From NCBI GenBank assembly GCA_021234155.1, contig JAJEKV010000855.1:1-64000 (forward strand): a stretch of 64,000 bases of DNA, in the 5' to 3' direction. The notes under the pieces were generated by a model. The model made no database searches, had not been told where the DNA came from, and was given only the letters and a program-made list of their open reading frames with translations. Shown piece after piece: positions 1-12,140 of this stretch. A program made the position numbers and the translations under genes. The first letter of the stretch is position 1. Every line of letters begins with the position of its first letter. The DNA comes from Isoetes taiwanensis. Lineage: Eukaryota; Streptophyta; Lycopodiopsida; Isoetales; Isoetaceae.

Positions 1-1700
1 AAGAGCAAAGCACTGACCATGTTCCCAGCAGTACTAACTTGATAGGATCCCTCAAGTTCGAAAAGGGAAAATTTTTTCACCTTTGTAGTTTTGCGCTGCT
101 TGTAACAATTTCATGAATTGAATCTAACAAGATTAAAAAGAAAGCCAAAATTTTCCTTGGTGGAGTCTTACACAAATACTGGTCGCAGAAAAACAAAAAA
201 GTTAGTTTTGAAGCGAGGCTAAGTCAGTGAGACATCGAAATAAGAACACCAAACATGATGAATTTGGAGAAAAAATAATATGGTAAGGCTAATTCTAAGG
301 TAGGAATTAGTTAGAATAGCATGTTTTGATTACCTAAAACCCTAGAACGATTCACAGCTCGCTACCGCCCAAAACTAAACATTAGTATTGGAACGAGGGC
401 TAGTCGTGGGAGACCAATAGGTAGGAAAAGTCCGAAATAAGTATATAAGTTTTAGATAAGTTGGTGCCTTAGCATGTTAAACAGAGCAACTTGAGTTTTG
501 ACCTAAAATTCCACAAGCTATAAAATAGATGTAGAACCCCTCATTTTTCGGGTCTGGGGCCCTAGAACTGGGCTTCTTCCCAACTTAGGGCGATCTCTAC
601 GCTTTATCCGATTGACGATCCAGAAGCATGGTTCGAATCCAAACAGACCGGGCATGGAAAGGCCGCCTCAGCGGCTTTCACCAGCCATCGAGGCGAGATA
701 ATTCGGATGATGCTTCGAGAGGCTCATGAGAGGGGACGCTCACGGACGTAGGAGCAAGACACGTCCGATCTGGGATCGAGGGCTTCAAACTTGTGCGTAT
801 AGATCGAGGCTACATCACCGAACTCCATGGACGAGGGAGATGAGGGAGGTGTATGAAGAAATAGATGAGATCCACAGTTAGAACAAGCAGACTCATTCAG
901 ACACCCCACGGAAATCCTCGAAAGGTGATGGGCAGGATGTGTCCGAGCCACGGGAGGTAGCAGCACCTTAGAAGGTTCATCGAAAGTACTGAGCTCTACA
1001 GAAGAAAAGTGGCGGGAAGACAAGAAGAGGAAAAGGAAGGAAGAGGAAACAAAGGCAGCGTAAGAGAAGAAGAAAGCAAAGGGGAAGTTCGTGGCTGGCA
1101 TAAGGAGAACGGCGATCGCCTGGGCCAAGGAAGACGCCGAACCCCAACATCATCATCAAGGAGCCGCGAACCGACGAATCCCCAAACCCTCCCCGACGAC
1201 TTTTCCGAGGAGGACTTCGAACGTTTAATGTCGCAGGTGGAAGCTCTTCCAAGCACCCAGCGACGAGCAAGAGGTAATTCGAGCAGCCCAGACCGAGCAA
1301 CCCCAAAGAAGATTCAAGTGCAGAGGCCCCCAGCCCTGCATGGGATAGAAAGAAGGAACCAACCACCGCCTCGAAGCCTCCACGCCACCTGGCTGTGGTG
1401 AAGATCTACTAGAGGAAGATGAGAGAGCACGAGGCCTACATGAAGAAATGGGAGGCCTACAACCAATATTATGAAGAAAACAGGTTAGGTTCATCGAGGA
1501 GGGCACTAACCAAGCAAAGAACCTTAAGGCCGCCACCACCGAAGCCCAATAGTTCCTAAGCCACCCAGAAGAAAGTTTATAGGAAAAAGAGGTGGAGAGA
1601 AGAGCTGCTAAGGAGATTTAGACACTTCCAACAAGCACTTCTGGCCTCCCTAACTTCCGCGGCCCCTTCGCCGGGTTGGTGCGCGAAGTGATGCAGCTCA
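1..1700. repeat. Decayed retroelement DNA with no intact gene
   Basis: No reading frame here resembles a known protein. The short overlapping frames at 724-1539 are low-complexity, charged or serine-rich and lie on both strands over the same DNA. A motif of about 42 bp, roughly AAAACAAAAAGTTAGT followed by TTGAAGCGAGGCTAGTC, occurs at 189-232 and 370-414 and again at 2033-2071 and 2223-2261. Two pairs with similar internal spacing, about 1.85 kb apart, suggest that 1-600 and 1.7-2.8 kb are related LTR-like units. The purine-rich stretch 1000-1500 could be a ruined gag region, but that is a guess. Confidence 0.35.
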
Positions 1701-1719
1701 TTGCACGTAATTTTGTGAG

Positions 1720-2770
1720 TCACTAATTTTAGGGCCGGGCCGGGTAATGCAAGAGTATGGCTGAGGCAAAGATAAAGGTAACATTTTGAAGATCATCACC
1801 GCGACTATCCATTGCTTTAACTCCACGCGATAAGACATGAGTCTTATGAACGCATTAAGGAGAACTCTTAGAAACTTTTGTTGTAAATAATAAAATTTTG
1901 TAATATAGAGCAATTTTGTGTACCTTGATAACATAAACTTGGGTAATTAGAGCAAATTAATAAGTTTTAGCTTTTATTTCGAAATAGACATTTGGGATAG
2001 GGAGACATGATGTCTCACATTTCGCCGTCATAAAACAAAAAGTTTAGTATTGAGGCGCAAGGCGTGAGACCTTCTAGCTTGACCAAAACACTCCCAAATT
2101 GACCAAATAAGGGGTCGATTACGCCCTAATTTGATGAGCCCATCACCCTTACACCATTAAGTTTACCCAAGTTGGACATCTTTGATCGAAATGATCGATG
2201 TCTCACACTCATACTTTGGTCTAAAACAAAAGTTAGTTTTGAAGCGGGCGCAGTCGGAACCTCTTACCAATTCTTCACCGGGACTTGACAAAGTCACCTT
2301 CAACCCTACTGCATAGCATCTTTTAGGTAACCTAGCCTTGTTCAAGCATCTCCTATAGCCCTCAAACTCCTATTTTGACCTCGGATAAGTTAGAATTACC
2401 CAATCCTAGGAAATTTTTTTTAAGTCATCCAAAATTAGGGTTTCCCCTTTTCTATAAATAGACCCGCCATTTCTCGAGATAGCACTTTACAAATCTGCTC
2501 CTCGCCTTCTAGCCGATTTCCCAACTCCCCCGAGGCGCCTTGCAAACCGCTTGTTACCCTCTTTCCTCGCGAATTAATCAATGGCAACTTCGATTTCCAG
2601 ATGGGTACCGCCACACATGCCGGGCCGAGGCCGACCGCCTTCACTCAAATCTTCCCGTGATCTTCAGAAGGAGGTAGACGTCTACAACCTTTGCACGCCG
2701 GACTTCAGCCTTATAGTAGAGTCTTGACTGAGTTCAAGCTAGGGTAGAACCACCGCTTAGTGCAACTCCC
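1720..2770 (+). repeat. LTR-like block with a TATA box
   Basis: An AT-rich segment ends in a clear promoter-like arrangement: TTTCTATAAATAGACCC with the TATA box at 2452-2461, followed by a more GC-rich leader. This is typical of the U3/R junction of a plant LTR. It carries two copies of the 42-bp motif also found at 189-414. I could not fix the TG and CA ends, a primer-binding site or a target duplication, so the borders are approximate. Confidence 0.35.
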
Positions 2771-5580
2771 CCTTGTGTAGGATATTTTGTTCCTGGCCAG
2801 TCCTAAAGATTAGGCAACATCCGAAACACGCCAAATACCTCACAAAACAAAGCGACCGCACACCCTCGGCCCAATGGTCCTAACTGTCAGCAGGGACCAA
2901 GTACTTCTCTTTCAACACCGCCTGCAATCTTTCTCACCACCGCGTCGGTGAAACACCGGGGGAAACCTCCATTCCCCCATGGACGTGGACCCATTAGCCA
3001 TGGAAGCGAACAACGGCTCCTCACGGTATGAGCGGGCGAGAGGAAGGAAGAGGGCTGGATGAGCAGAATCGAGAGAGGAAGGCGATATGGGAAGCTCGAC
3101 CTAGCGGAGGCGGCGACAAGCGAGGCGAGGGTGGCAAGACTTGAAAGAAGTGGCGAGACTCTCAGTCAGCACCCCTGGGTTGAGCATCACAAGCCTAGCT
3201 CCCATTATAATCCCGAAGGTGAGGTTTACGCTCCTGGCGACATTCAAAACCTCCGGAATGCGAGGAGAGAATCTGGGCTGAAGAGTTCTTGCCTGCTCGA
3301 AGAAACGAGACTTGGGCGACTTCATCGTCGAGAATCAGGCTTCCCCCTCCAAGTAAGGAAGCCGACACTTACAGGAGAGTTTACCTCCATTGCTCCAAGC
3401 CCTGTGCTCCCGAGGCCAGTTATGGGCGGGCGAAGTATGAGACAAGCTACCCGGCGGAGGAAGGTTCCTTGCTCTTCGAGGAGCGGATGGGGATCGCTGT
3501 ACACCTCAAACATCCTAATCTAAGCTCGGCCCTCGCGACCTCCCCTCGATAGGACAAAGCACCACCTCGAGGGTTTTCCAGAATACCGAGACTGCTGTGG
3601 AGCTTCACCACTGGAGGTTGGATGATTTCAAGCGCATACGAGCCGGATAATCGAGGCCGACCCTTCGCCTCGGCGAACGATGTGTCACGCTATTACTCGC
3701 CATCGGGCCGATGGATGGAAGAATAGCGTTATCCACCTAAGTTCACTTCTGTGAGGCGAGGGAAGGAGTAGCGCTGTTGATTGCACTCGTGGATTCTACC
3801 AAGATGTACCTACCCTTAACACCGGTGCATGTAACTCGGGTGAAGAGAGCGTAGCATCGACGCCTTCAATTTCGCCATACTCATGTGCAAGCAGTAAGAT
3901 CTGCCGCGACGAAATTTTATACCTCCCCACCTAATAGAAGATTTGGCAAAGAGCATTACAGGGTGGATCTCAGCCAATGTCTCGTGAACTTGGGCCCATT
4001 CGGGGAAATGACCAAAGTGAAAAGTTCTTTGAGGATAATCCATCTTACAGCATCCATGTAAAATGATTAGCGGTGAGTTGCAAGTTCTTGTATTAGTGTA
4101 ATATAAAATATAAATATAACATTCTCGGCACTATAAATGTTTTGTTGATATATTTTGTGTCCCCTCAACCATGCCAACAAACATAAATAATGCAAGAAAA
4201 AGGAAAACTAACCATGTAGATATGAATCACTTGTGTATGCAATATTTAGAGGCCTGGCCTTGCAGAGAACGATAACTGCGGGAACTTTAGGGAATGAGCC
4301 TGCCCAGGCGCCCGGCAAGGAACCCGCTTGAAGAATTTGGACAAATGACCCCGAGAAGAAGAAATATCGCAAAATGAGGACGGACCTCGGCGGATAAAGG
4401 CTTTGCTAGCCGCTGGCGTGAGCGGTGTTCGGTGGTAACGCAGCTCAACCGCCGCAAGCATCGGCCGGGAGAATGTAGAGACAAGAAGAGGAGCAAGAGA
4501 GAAGGTCCCCAACCCCGGACTCCTCCGAGCTAAGCTCAGATTCGAGACTCGGATTCCGAGGGAAGAAGAAAGCGGGGAGCAAATCCGAGCAGACCCGAAA
4601 GCGGAGGAACCACCGGTGGAAGCGACAAAGGGACACAAGAACCTCGACTATCGGAAGAAAGTAGACTACGATAGGAAATGTTTGGAAAGCCGGGAAGCTG
4701 AGCAATTTCTCGGTGAGGAAACAGTCGAGCATGGGCGAGCTTGGCAACAGATAGCTGAATCAGCAATACCTATGGTGACATGAAGGAATAAGAGATAAAA
4801 GCGGGGTAACAGCAGCCCGAACACGAAGGGAGAAACGTACGCATTTTGGTGGAAAGGCTATATACCAGGCTGTAACTTAAGGGGATGCTTGGGGTTCAAG
4901 AGGTTGCTACAAAGCTTCAAAAGCGCCATTACGTCCCAAGAGAACACAAGTCCCGTTATGATCTGACAGTTCTGAGTTGCGACAAGGCAACAAAATCGAT
5001 AAATACAGAGGAATTTATGAGGCTAGGCATATGTGTGCCAAAGTTAGGTGAGAAGCATGGGTGGAAAGCTACATTTGAAGGTGAATGAGGAATCGCAAGC
5101 ATGAACGTAAACCCTAGAAGCAGTATCAGGCGGAGTCAGGCAATAAGCTTGCAAGGGGCGGACCTCGGAATAGGCGGAGGCAGCGATGCAAAGATAAAGG
5201 CAAGGCGAGCGGTTTAGCCGAGGCGGTGACCCGAGGACGGCTAGAACCCCATATAGTGGCAATCAAGAAGCAGCGGGGGAAAAGCGGTGTCCTTCAAAGA
5301 CAAGCGGAAGGTCAAACTACTCCCAAAGCGTCGATCCTTTACGCGAGCCCATGCCAAGGAGAAGGGCAGTGCATAAGCGGCTTTGCTTGGTGTTTCGGCC
5401 GGGCATAGGGCGTGGCACCTGTCATGAGTGCGAGCTGAGGAGTTGGGAGATTAGGACACTTTGTGAATGACGGCCAGCGAGGAGGGCCACAGCATTCTGA
5501 TGGGAGCGGGGTGTCATATCTTTGCCGCAAATAGATCAGAGCAAAGCGAGAGCCGATTATAAAGTAATTTCCACGATTGG
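2771..5580 (+). pseudogene. Probable gag region of decayed Ty3/gypsy element
   Basis: This GC-rich stretch lies between the LTR-like block and a recognisable gypsy protease. No frame stays open for more than about 150 codons; the longest plus-strand frame is 3059-3523, rich in Arg, Glu and Ser. Near 5410-5475 the fragments TCHE and LGHFVND, in neighbouring frames, look like a broken CCHC zinc knuckle (C-x2-C-x-GH-x4-C), as expected at the end of gag. An AT-rich island at 4090-4240 could be a further small insertion. The gag assignment rests mainly on position. Confidence 0.35.
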
Positions 5581-5589
5581 GAAGGCCAA

Positions 5590-5665
5590 GGCCAAGTCAT
5601 TTATAGTCTGATAGATTCGGGAAGTAGCCATAACTTTGCATCTCCCGAATGGTTCAAATGTTGAA
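5590..5665 (+). pseudogene. Ty3/gypsy protease remnant
   Basis: The plus strand encodes LIDSGSSHNFASPEW, the active-site block of a retropepsin-like aspartic protease (D-S-G followed by a hydrophobic patch, as in LIDSGATHNF of plant gypsy elements). The frame is lost on both sides. In an intact element this enzyme cuts the gag-pol polyprotein. It sits about 650 bp before the RT motifs, the normal gypsy order. Confidence 0.7.
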
Positions 5666-6269
5666 GTTGAAACCATTAAAGTCAAAACCAAGACCCGTTG
5701 TCTTAGCAAGTGGGCAATTAAAGGCGATGGCGGGTAAAAGAATCAACTTTGACATCGACTTGCAGGGATTGGGATCCGGATGGGGCGAGAGGTAATGGGC
5801 ATCGGAAAATACGACTTGATAATAGGTATTGAGTACCTTGGGCCGAGGGCCATTATCGACCGTGGAAGCGGAAGGTGACCTTCCCAACGCCCGGCGGCAA
5901 GATCATTGAGATAGCAGTGGAAGAAGTTGTTCCCATCATGGATGGTGCATGTCTTCTAAGCAACCGTTCAAGTGCATCCAGAGTGAGCAAGTAGCATACA
6001 TCTTCAAGCTTGAGATTAGCGTTTTAATTGGAAGGAAGCAAAGAAGACAAGATGCTTTCGACAAGTTGCGAAGCAAATAGCTAAGTTGATCACGGAGTTC
6101 CACGATCTCTTTCGAGATGAGATCAAGCGGCTCCCTCCTTATAGGAGTCGAGTGCGAGATAGCACTCTGGCCGGGGAACAAAGCCTACAAGCAAGGCTCC
6201 ATATAGAATGACAACGCAGGGGTTGCCTGAGTGAAGAAGCAATTTTAGGGGGCGCCTCGACCCTAGGTT

Positions 6270-7000
6270 TCATTAGACCTAGTGTCTACCGCCGTTTGGG
6301 CGCCCATTCTTTTTGTCAAGAAGAAGGATGGATCTTTGAGGATGTGCATAGACTACAGACGGTTGAATAAGCACACCATTAAGAACAAGTATGCGCTTCA
6401 AGATCGAGCACGACTTGATGGATCAGCTTCAAGGAGCAAAGATCTTCTCAAAATCGACTTAAGGTCGAGGTTATCATCATGATACGGATAAAGGAGGAAG
6501 ATATCCACAAGAACGCCTTCGGACGCCAGTGGATGGGCATTATGAGTTCCACGGTGATGCCTTTAGAAACCATCAAATCCCCAACGCCGTTCATGAGGCT
6601 CATGAACTATATCTTCGAGGGAGTTCCCGGACACCTTTGTGATTGTTTTCTTTGATGACATTTTGGTGTATAGCGGATCCTTGAAGAGCACGTGCAACAC
6701 TTGGAGAAGGGTGCTAGAGAAGTTGAAGAGGCACCGGTTATGCACGCCTAAGTTATTGTCGGGCGCCACCGCAATCGCAGAAGGTGGAATACCTTAGTCC
6801 ATGTGGATCCTCGAAGGGCATCTCGTGGACCCGGGCCAAGATTGAAGCAGGTGATTCGTTGGCCGCGCCGAAGAATGTGCACGCAGGTCAAGTTTTCTCG
6901 CCTAGCAGGGTACTACAGGAAGTTCGTGAAGAACTTTGCTAAGATAGCAGCCCCGTTAACAGACCTGACAAGGGCAGAGAAGGTGAAAGATTGAGTAGAG
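6270..7000 (+). pseudogene. Ty3/gypsy reverse transcriptase remnant
   Basis: Reverse transcriptase of a Ty3/gypsy element, broken by many small indels. The frame 6282-6482 has [20 protein letters not shown] and then KIDLRS, conserved fingers and palm blocks. At 6640-6670 the catalytic block reads VIVFFDDILVYS with both active-site aspartates. At 6890-6990 SRLAGYYRKFVKNFAKIAAPL marks the RT to RNase H connection. At least three frame changes separate these pieces, so no functional enzyme can be made. The order of blocks is normal and the element runs left to right. Confidence 0.9.
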
Positions 7001-7079
7001 CATTGGCACAAGAAAGCCCAAAAGGGGTTTGAATTGTTGAAAGAAGCTCGGCGACGACAAAACTTGATCTTGACCTTGC

Positions 7080-7450
7080 GGACCGGAGAAAGATAAACTT
7101 GTAGCAACAGATGCGCGAGTAAGATAGCTACAGTGCGGTGCTTATGCAAGAAGGCGTGTGGTGGCGTATGATTCCGGAAAGATGAGCAGCCGCCAGCTAC
7201 GCAGCCATTACGATCGAGGAATTGCTTGCGGTTGTCGGGGCATTAAGAATATGGAGGCACTATCTCTTGGGAAGGAAGTTCCAATTGGATATCACCAGAG
7301 CCTCAATATGTATTCACGCAACCACACCTCAATCGAGGCGGTGGAGATGGATGGAGTTCTCGAAGAAGAATATGACTTTGATATAGTCTACAAGCCGGGG
7401 AAGCTCAATGTGGTAGCAGATGCGCTTTCAAGGCATCGACAACTAGAGTG
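7080..7450 (+). pseudogene. Ty3/gypsy RNase H remnant
   Basis: The segment following RT ends in YDFDIVYKPGKLNVVADALSR (7365-7437), the very conserved C-terminal block of the gypsy RNase H domain. Upstream, pieces resembling TDAS, ALSLGKEVPIGY and CGCRGIKNMEA show the rest of the domain broken by frameshifts. The domain normally degrades the RNA strand of the RNA-DNA hybrid during reverse transcription. It lies directly between RT and integrase pieces, as expected. Confidence 0.85.
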
Positions 7451-7452
7451 CA

Positions 7453-8970
7453 TTGCAATGCAATTTCGGCGACGCTCTCGCCGACTTTGGTAAGAAGATT
7501 GAAGAGTCCTTACCAGCGGATGTGGATTCTGGGGAAGTATGGGCAAGCCTCTCTAAGGAGGCTAGAACAGATAAAGAGCGGGAGGCCTTCAAGCATTATA
7601 AGAAGGAAGGCAACCTGTTATACCATAAGAACAAGTTGTGCGTGCCAATCATCAGGTGTAAGGAAGTTGATCCTCCATGACACGCTACATTGACCCAATA
7701 ATTTGCCATGTCTGATTCATGAAAACATATTTCAAAGTCGCAAAGTGACTATTGTGGCCGGGAATGAAGAAGCAAATAGCTCGCTACATCAAGGAATGTC
7801 AGGCTTATGCCCAGACGGCGCGAGCGGCAATTCGAGGGGCATTAGAGCCGGCGGTGCCAAAGCGCTAAGTGGGAGGTAATCAGCATGGATTTCATCACGG
7901 GACTCCCAAGAAAGGGAGAGGCAAGGATGCCTTGATGGTAGTGATCGACAAGTTGTCGAAGATGGCACATTTTGTGCCTTGCAGGGACCATTGAACACGG
8001 CTATGGATACAAAGAAAGCTCTTCACCAAAGAGATCTTCGGGCTTCATGGCATGCCAAGGGAGATTATCTCTCCCATGGGATCCGAAGTTCATGAGTGCC
8101 TTTTGGCAAGACCTCTTTATGACGATTCAGACCAAGCTATCCATGAGTCACTGGTATCATCTCGGGGACGGATGGCGAGACGAGCGGACCAACAGGATCT
8201 TGAAGACATGCTAGAAACTATGTCGGAATAAGCAAAGTATGTGGGAAGAATTTATTCACTTGGTGGAGTTTGCATACAATAGCACCAAGCGGGAATCATC
8301 CCAAATGTAGCCATTTATGATCAATTATGGCTATCGATTACCCTAACTCGGACACTTGGCACAACCCCGTGTCAAAGTAGAAGTTCGCGGCAGATGTTGG
8401 CGATATCAAAAGAGCTCGTGGAAGAAGTTCGAGGGTATCCAGCGCAGCAAGAAGTCGGGAAAAGAGCATCGCCGACAAGCATCGAATCGAGGAGAGTTCA
8501 AAGTTGGAGATGATGTATGGCTCAAGATAAAAGGTGAAGCGGTGAAGCTCGGGATTGGCAATTGCAAGAAGCTTGCTTAAAGATGGGTGGACCCTTGAGA
8601 ATAATCAAGAGAGTAGGTAATCAATCCTACAAGTTGGAATTGCCAAAGACACCTAAAGATTCATAAGGTCTTCCACGTGAGTTTGTTGAAGAAGCATAAT
8701 CCAAATCCAGACGAAGTCTTAGACACTCAACGTTGTTGGAAATGGCCGGAGGAGCGGTGGAAATAGTTCAGGAAATGATTCTTGATAAAGCTTTCAAGAA
8801 GACAAGGAGGCTTCGAGTTCCTCCAATACTTGGTCAAGTGGAAACACTTGCTGGCTGGAAGACGCGTGGGTACTTAAGAAGGATTTAGTAAAGGTACCCA
8901 CAGGTTATGGAGCAATGGGGCGGCAAGGTCATCTCCGAAGAATCGGCTCGGGCATGTCGATTTGTGTAGG
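7453..8970 (+). pseudogene. Ty3/gypsy integrase and chromodomain remnant
   Basis: Broken integrase. CxxH/CxxC-region debris (YIKECQAYAQ, about 7790) is followed by MDFITGLPRKG and VIDKLSKMAHFVPC (7885-7985), DERTNRIL with the neighbourhood of the third catalytic residue (about 8175-8210), and a C-terminal FKVGDDVWLKIKGEAVKLG (8500-8560). About 8800-8880 encodes FEFLQYLVKWKH followed, in another frame, by AWVLKKDLVKV. That is the core of a chromodomain, which places the element in the chromovirus branch of Ty3/gypsy. Frameshifts and stops occur every 50-150 bp, much denser than in the two copia elements of this window, suggesting an old copy. Confidence 0.85.
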
Positions 8971-9813
8971 TTAATTCTTGTATAGATTAATCTCGAGATG
9001 CAACCTATGCTTGGTATGGGTCGCATGCGTTGTTACCGATGATGAGACCACTCACGACGATCTCTAGGGCGTGGTGTAATGTCAATGTAGGCATGACCAT
9101 TTCAGCTTGGGCGAGTGGAAGGTAGATTAGGAAAGTCTACCGTCCGTCGGAAGGAGACGACCTCGAGAGAAAAAGAGGTCATTAAGGAATGCATTGATAG
9201 GGAAAGCACCTTTAGCCCCATATATGCTTTGATAGGAGGAATCCATCCTTCACGCCCCACCCCAGGGAAGGATATCCTCCTGTTGGGCAACTAGAGGTGT
9301 AGGGCATGGCCGCATATAGGCATCACAGGCCGTCTCCACGGCCATTATGGAAGATTCATCCTCTTCCTACGCGGAGATTAGCCATGCATTCATGTAGATA
9401 GGTGGGTTGGTCACCATATAACCAAAATTTATTAAATAATTAAAAGCGGTACTAACGTAGTGTCGACCGCAGGGCCAAGAGCCCGGAGGGCAAGGAGGTC
9501 GAAGACTAAGAGACTTACAACACAAGTTTTGTTGGAATGTGTTGCAAGGAATGAAGAGTACCTCGGACAATAATTATAGATACGAAATGTTGAAATTTTG
9601 TCTAACTTAAGATAGTGAATAACTTGTTAATGGTGCTATGAATTGATAAGTATTCCATAGTATAATGACGTAATAATGTTTTAAAAATATTACCTTAGGG
9701 TAATCCTGGTAAATGTATAACTATTATATTGTACGCATCACGTTGATTGCAGATTGCAGATTAGGAAGATCCCAAGGTGGGGAGACCCACGATCTTGGGA
9801 CCAAGATCAATTC
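8971..9813 (+). other. Gypsy 3' untranslated region
   Basis: Between the end of pol and the polypurine tract there are about 840 bp with no protein signal. The sequence becomes AT-rich after 9560. This is where a 3' untranslated region of the gypsy element belongs. Near 9763-9813 the purine-rich GGAAGATCCCAAGGTGGGGA and a second, similar GGTGGGGAGA stretch just before the LTR give a duplicated polypurine-like sequence. Confidence 0.5.
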
Positions 9814-9826
9814 AAGGTGGGGAGAA
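9814..9826 (+). promoter_or_regulatory. Polypurine tract of gypsy element
   Basis: AAGGTGGGGAGAA stands directly before the LTR start TGTGACG. Plus-strand DNA synthesis of LTR retrotransposons is primed from such a purine run abutting the 3' LTR. A near copy, CCAAGGTGGGGAGA, lies about 40 bp upstream. Confidence 0.8.
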
Positions 9827-11385
9827 TGTGACGTTCCAGCACAGTATACGGTCCCAAGACGTATACTGTACTGCCCCGTCACGCGTACACGCCACTCCGA
9901 CTGACGTGTACGCCAACGGATAGCCAGGTAAGTAGCCCTAGGGGCAACTTGCTAGGAGTGTTCATATATTATTAATGTGCACATGTGCACATTAATGAGG
10001 GCACACCTTTCCATGTTGGCATATTTTGCCACCTAGCCATTAAAGGCAAGTGGGGCCTTTCCAATTATCCCACATGCCAAATTGGGTAATTGGAAACCCT
10101 AGCCTAAACCCCATGTCTATTTAGGGTAGGAAAACCCTAGCTTGCTAGTTTTTCGTCCTTAGGGTTTTAGAGCTCAGTTTTGGCTGCCCCAGGAGCCAAA
10201 ACCGCCTCCCAGACGCTGCCCGAGCGAATTGCGCCATCAGTTCCCCTGAATTCGATCAGCTCAGCAGGATGGTTGAACTCAGGTCAGGAGGAGCCACTCA
10301 AGGATCAGGTATTTGGTCAATTTAATAGCTTAAACCGTCTTCTAGTCATAGAATCAGTAGGTTTAGACTATTAAATTGCCCATAGTAGCTATCTAGATCT
10401 TAGATCTCGGACACTAACTAAAGAACCTAACTCTATGATTAGATCTAGTTCTTTAGTTCTTCTGTGATGTATTTGGATGATGTATCTCTGTGAACTCCTT
10501 GTATTGGGAAGGGGGGTAGAGGCCCTAAAGCTTGTAGTTGATGCTCCTAGAGTAGCCTCTCTAGCACACTGTAGATTCGGCCTGTGTACAAGAGCCACAC
10601 CTGGTTGTGGGTGAAGGGGCAGACCGGGCTAAGAAGGAGGTTCATGTCCTCGACTCTTGAACGATCCCCGGGGTGTGTAAAGCCTACCGGGATCATTGTG
10701 ACTAGGTCTAATGGCTTACCAACGAAGTCGCGGGTAAGGCATGGGCTCGACACCCGTGAAGTGGGTGTACACTTTCCAGGTGGGTTCGAATCGGGCAAAG
10801 GGCCCTCTAGTCACCTTGAGTTAGCATGTAGATCTCTCGAGGGGAGGGAGTGATCCCTACCGCCCCTGGGAACGGGAGGATGAGACCGAGGGAATAGCCC
10901 CTTCCGGCTATGCATCCGTGGGCTACTGATCAGTCCCGACACTTTTCAGCCCTACTCGCAAAGTGTGCAATGTGAGGGGCGGATGGAGTGGACAACCCTA
11001 TGCCATGTTCTTATGCCAGCCAAATCCATTGCCATGAATTCTGTCTGCAATGAACTCTGGAGACCCAAGCCGTCAGTCACCCTTGAGTCTGAGCCTTGGG
11101 TAGGATCCCCCATGTGATGTGCTGACCACTGTCTATGCAGATGTTGATGTACCACCCCTCTGGGTGGATGGAGGATTCTGTTGGTACTGACATGTATGTT
11201 TACGCTTCCGCAGCTAGGTAGGCCCTGAGGGAGACGGGGTAGAATGACACCTTCACTCTTCCCACTGAGACTCGTTACGGGTGCAGTGATATGTGGAGGG
11301 CCCTGTATCAGCATGGAGCTGGTGTGGGGGAAGAACTCCTGTTTGTATACGGTGAGTGCACCGTATACGAGTAGGGGACGTCACA
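9827..11385 (+). repeat. 3' LTR of the decayed Ty3/gypsy element
   Basis: The LTR is 1559 bp. It starts TGTGACGTTCC and ends GACGTCACA, so its ends form a 7-bp inverted repeat (TGTGACG/CGTCACA) with the canonical TG...CA. It follows the polypurine tract immediately. The same LTR family, in reverse orientation, forms the solo LTR at 16790-18499; shared internal blocks include GATGCTCCTAG and CGGCCTGTG followed by ACAAGAGCC. The first 100 bp contain repeated GTATAC-type palindromes, and GTATACGGT/ACCGTATAC flank the end. No 5' partner LTR is visible in the window. Confidence 0.85.
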
Positions 11386-11450
11386 GCCTTTTTGGAACAT
11401 AATCATGTGATCACTTTTCGTACATTTCTTATCAAAGAACCTGGTATTTA

Positions 11451-11605
11451 CCTCAAGCTTGATTCTGGTTTTTTTCATTCTGATATCCTGAAAGCTTCAG
11501 TCTTAGCTTGACAAGCCTTTTCCTTGGCCTCAAGCTTGATTCTGGTTTTTTTCATTCTGATCATCCTGAAAGCTTCAATCTTAGCTTGACAAGCCTTTTC
11601 CTTGG
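11451..11605 (-). repeat. Tandem duplication of 77/78 bp
   Basis: Two head-to-tail copies, 11451-11527 and 11528-11605, each run from CCTCAAGCTTGATTCTGG to CCTTTTCCTTGG. They differ by one inserted base and one substitution. On the minus strand each copy encodes a lysine-rich, helix-like segment (KEKACQAKIEAFRM), so the duplication lies inside what was coding sequence. The single-base length difference shifts the frame in one copy. Confidence 0.85.
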
Positions 11606-12140
11606 TAATATCGCCCAGAATGCATCATGCTTCTTCATTGATCAGAGCCAGAGCCCCAAAGTTTTTTGTACGCCATAAAGCCTGGTTGCACAATATACCC
11701 TGACATTCTACTAACCTGCTAGGGATAATAGGGAATTCCAAGCAATTTCTCAAGTTTATTTTGAAGTCCATTTCTTTATCTAGTGTACTCTCTGCCCCAT
11801 TAGATATAAGGACTGCTTTATCTTCCTCAGTTAAGAGATCTGCACCAAATATATCATTAGAGATATCCAGATCATTATTAGAGTTATCAGCTACATTCAT
11901 GCATCAAAGAATCCTATTTTTCATGAGAGTTTTTAATATCATTGGCATCTTCTAATGCTGTCACTCCAATAATGAATTTCTTATTACACTCGTCTTCTTC
12001 CTTGGTGCATTCATACACTTTTTGTGGTAAGCTTCTATATAAATCAGATATAAAGGCCCATACCTCATCCTCTTTGTCTGATAGTTTGTTAATTCTAGAA
12101 TGGGACTCGCATGAAACCAACAAACCGCCCATAGATAGAT
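11451..12140 (-). pseudogene. Remnant of unrecognised host gene, 3' exons
   Basis: Minus-strand frames 11914-12132 (ending YECTKEEDECNKKFIIGV and onward) and 11625-11900 (DNSNNDLDISNDIFGADLLT and onward) look like real protein: mixed composition, acidic linker, no repeats. The second continues, after one TGA, into the duplicated lysine-rich helix and ends at a possible splice donor, GAG/GTAAAT, near 11450. I do not recognise the family. Because of the in-frame stop, the frame change near 11905 and the duplication shift, I regard it as a broken gene or gene fragment. Another exon-like piece of the same strand is at 13150-13388. Confidence 0.4.

Noticed and set aside
724-1539. Several overlapping frames on both strands as genes
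   Set aside because: They cover the same bases, are low in complexity and match no family.
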